The notes beneath the pieces were generated by a model. It was not told the DNA's origin, searched no databases, and saw only the letters and a program-made list of their open reading frames with translations. From contig CAXKVR010000013.1 of NCBI GenBank assembly GCA_964058845.1, forward strand, positions 1 to 22,684: a stretch of DNA of 22,684 nucleotides, read 5' to 3'. How positions within the stretch are numbered: position 1 is the stretch's first letter; each line of letters begins with the position of its first letter. The stretch comes from Carex sylvatica. Lineage: Eukaryota; Streptophyta; Magnoliopsida; Poales; Cyperaceae. The position numbers were made by a program, and so were the translations under genes. Below, piece after piece: positions 21,513 to 22,684 of this stretch.

Positions 21513-21654
21513 GTATATCCATGAACTTTCATATTTTTAATACATATAAAGAATTGGTCGATTTACTTGGTTTTTCGTTTATCCATGCACTATCATATTC
21601 TTAATACATATGAAGAATTGGTCGATCAACTTGATGATTAATATTTACTGATGC
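21506..21654 (+). repeat. Two direct repeats of about 75 bp
   Basis: The copies at 21506-21579 and 21580-21654 share TTCGTWTATCCATG, CATATTYTTAATACATAT and AAGAATTGGTCGAT in the same order. Identity is high except for scattered substitutions. They lie directly beside the preceding fold-back element. Confidence 0.75.
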
Positions 21655-22083
21655 AGTGCAGCTGTTCATTCAGATTGGAAACCTTCAATAAAATTGACCA
21701 ACTCCAAGTTGTCCTGCTTACATCACATTAGTTTATTTAGAGTATATTTATCTTATCCTATTTATTTTCTGTACATAAAATTGTATTGTTAGTGTTTTAA
21801 GTTGATCACAAGGCAGAATAAATTAAGAATAACGCTCATCTAAGGATTTTATTTATCCTTAAATTTTTTGTTCTCCCTTGTAGATTTTGTCCCTTTCTGT
21901 CCTTTTTTTTTTTTTTGTAAGCTCTATATTGAAATTTGATTTTGGGTAACTTTTTTTAGAAGGGAAATTTTTTCATAAAATTCTTCTTTCTAAGACCGAA
22001 TGCTTCCTATTCCTATCTACTATCTTATCATTCTAATCAAGAATAGTTTCATACCATTAGTTAAATAAATGAAAATTTATGGT
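21655..22083. other. AT-rich upstream region of the EPSIN1-like gene
   Basis: No gene or paired element seen. Poly-T runs at about 21904-21917 and 21952-21957. It probably separates the transposon cluster from the promoter. Confidence 0.45.
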
Positions 22084-22210
22084 AGGCCCAAATTAACAGT
22101 ACAATTTATATTCCAACTTAAATTACAGTTTTAAGTCCAGATAAGCCCATTTTAAGACAGGATCCAGCCATCCAGTTCAAGGAGTTGAGCAGAGACAACC
22201 AGAGTGGGCT
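22084..22210 (+). promoter_or_regulatory. Site II-like promoter motifs upstream of the EPSIN1-like gene
   Basis: AGGCCCA (22084-22090), AAGCCCA (22143-22149) and TGGGCT (22205-22210) lie 260-390 bp before the ATG. TGGGCY/RGCCCA elements are common in promoters of constitutively expressed, dividing-cell plant genes and bind TCP factors. No convincing TATA box was found at a fitting distance, which suits such promoters. The transcription start is probably between about 22230 and 22330. Confidence 0.45.
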
Positions 22211-22470
22211 TTAACAGAGCTAAAGCCTGGCAGTGGATAGTTCCAGTTTCTTGGTACTGGAGAGAAATAGACATGTAAAAGAACTCTGTTGTTTGTATGG
22301 AACCACACTCTCTTACCTCGGCTTTACTCATTCGATAGATCTAACAAGTTCTCGTAAAATCCGATCATAAGAGGGGGAAAACAGCTTACAGCTTCTCGCT
22401 ATCCGCGTTTCCTGAGCTGCTCCAAATAGCTATTTCTTGAATTGAAATCGGGAGAATCGACGTTCGAGCC

Positions 22471-22643
22471 ATGGATTTTATGAAGGTCTTCGATCAGACG
22501 GTTCGCGAGATGTAAGCTTGTTACATTGATATTTGCTGTTGATTTTTGTTGATTTTATGTCTCGATGGGCTGATCTTGTTGTTTATATCAGAAAGAGAGA
22601 GGTGAATCTGAAGGTGCTCAAGGTCCCAGAAATCGAACAAAAG
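22471..22643 (+). CDS. EPSIN1: Clathrin interactor EPSIN1-like (ENTH protein), first two coding exons
   Basis: Exon 1 is 22471-22511, the intron 22512-22591 (GTAAGC...TCAG), exon 2 22592-22643, followed by a GTTAGC donor. The split codon AT/A gives Ile14. The 31 residues begin MDFMKVFDQTVREIKREVNL and continue KVLKVPEIEQK. This is the start of the ENTH domain of plant EPSIN1: helix 0 and the first core helix, with the basic residues that contact phosphoinositides. Arabidopsis EPSIN1 works at the trans-Golgi network with clathrin and the SNARE VTI11 in vacuolar protein delivery. The start codon follows an untranslated leader and matches the family's N-terminus exactly. The remaining ENTH domain and clathrin-binding tail lie beyond the window. 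It is the only apparently intact host gene here. Confidence 0.93.
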
Positions 22644-22684
22644 GTTAGCTCTCCAATTTCAATCGAGATCTATTGTATCCGCTG

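Overview
This is nuclear DNA from a flowering plant, most likely a eudicot. The coding pieces are plant families (an LRR receptor-like kinase domain, the start of an EPSIN1-type ENTH gene, a plant mobile domain gene). Introns are GT-AG, intergenic DNA is AT-rich, and most of the window is transposable-element sequence. I cannot name the genus.

Layout. 1-1554: the 3' part of an LRR-RLK subfamily I-type gene on the minus strand. Its kinase exons are open, but its upstream part is a 69-bp minisatellite carrying a stop and a 4-bp slip. 1560-3800: non-coding DNA resembling a retrotransposon leader, interrupted by a complete 789-bp hAT-type element (2458-3246) with a perfect 8-bp target duplication. 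3801-5514: the 5' part of a Ty1/copia element on the minus strand (one LTR, primer-binding site, broken gag, start of protease).

5624-14549: the centre of the window, a complete 8.9-kb Mutator-like element (MULE). It has inverted repeats of about 250-320 bp and a 9-bp target duplication matching at 8 of 9 positions. It carries two convergent genes: a MuDR/MULE transposase on the plus strand (6113-9252) and a multi-exon plant mobile domain (PMD) gene on the minus strand (9729-12821). Both contain stops, and the PMD gene also has frameshifts, so this copy is decayed although its ends are well preserved. Both proteins have a tandem-repeat low-complexity N-terminal region.

14559-22000: no convincing gene, but a dense set of small elements. 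These are two MULE-type fold-back MITEs of one family (15265-15626 and 20387-20802), a 488-bp hAT element (15654-16141), a long diverged fold-back (16877-17429), a GC-rich block that may be an exon relic (18651-18795), three 23-nt dyads (19498-19602), a CACTA terminus (19867 on) and a fold-back with GATGCGG motifs (21009-21512). 22084-22684: promoter motifs, leader and first two coding exons of an EPSIN1-like gene, which leaves the window.

Only the receptor kinase relic and the EPSIN1-like gene are host genes. The main interest is the MULE, which pairs a transposase with a PMD gene, a domain known both in transposons and in the host silencing proteins MAIN and MAIL1.
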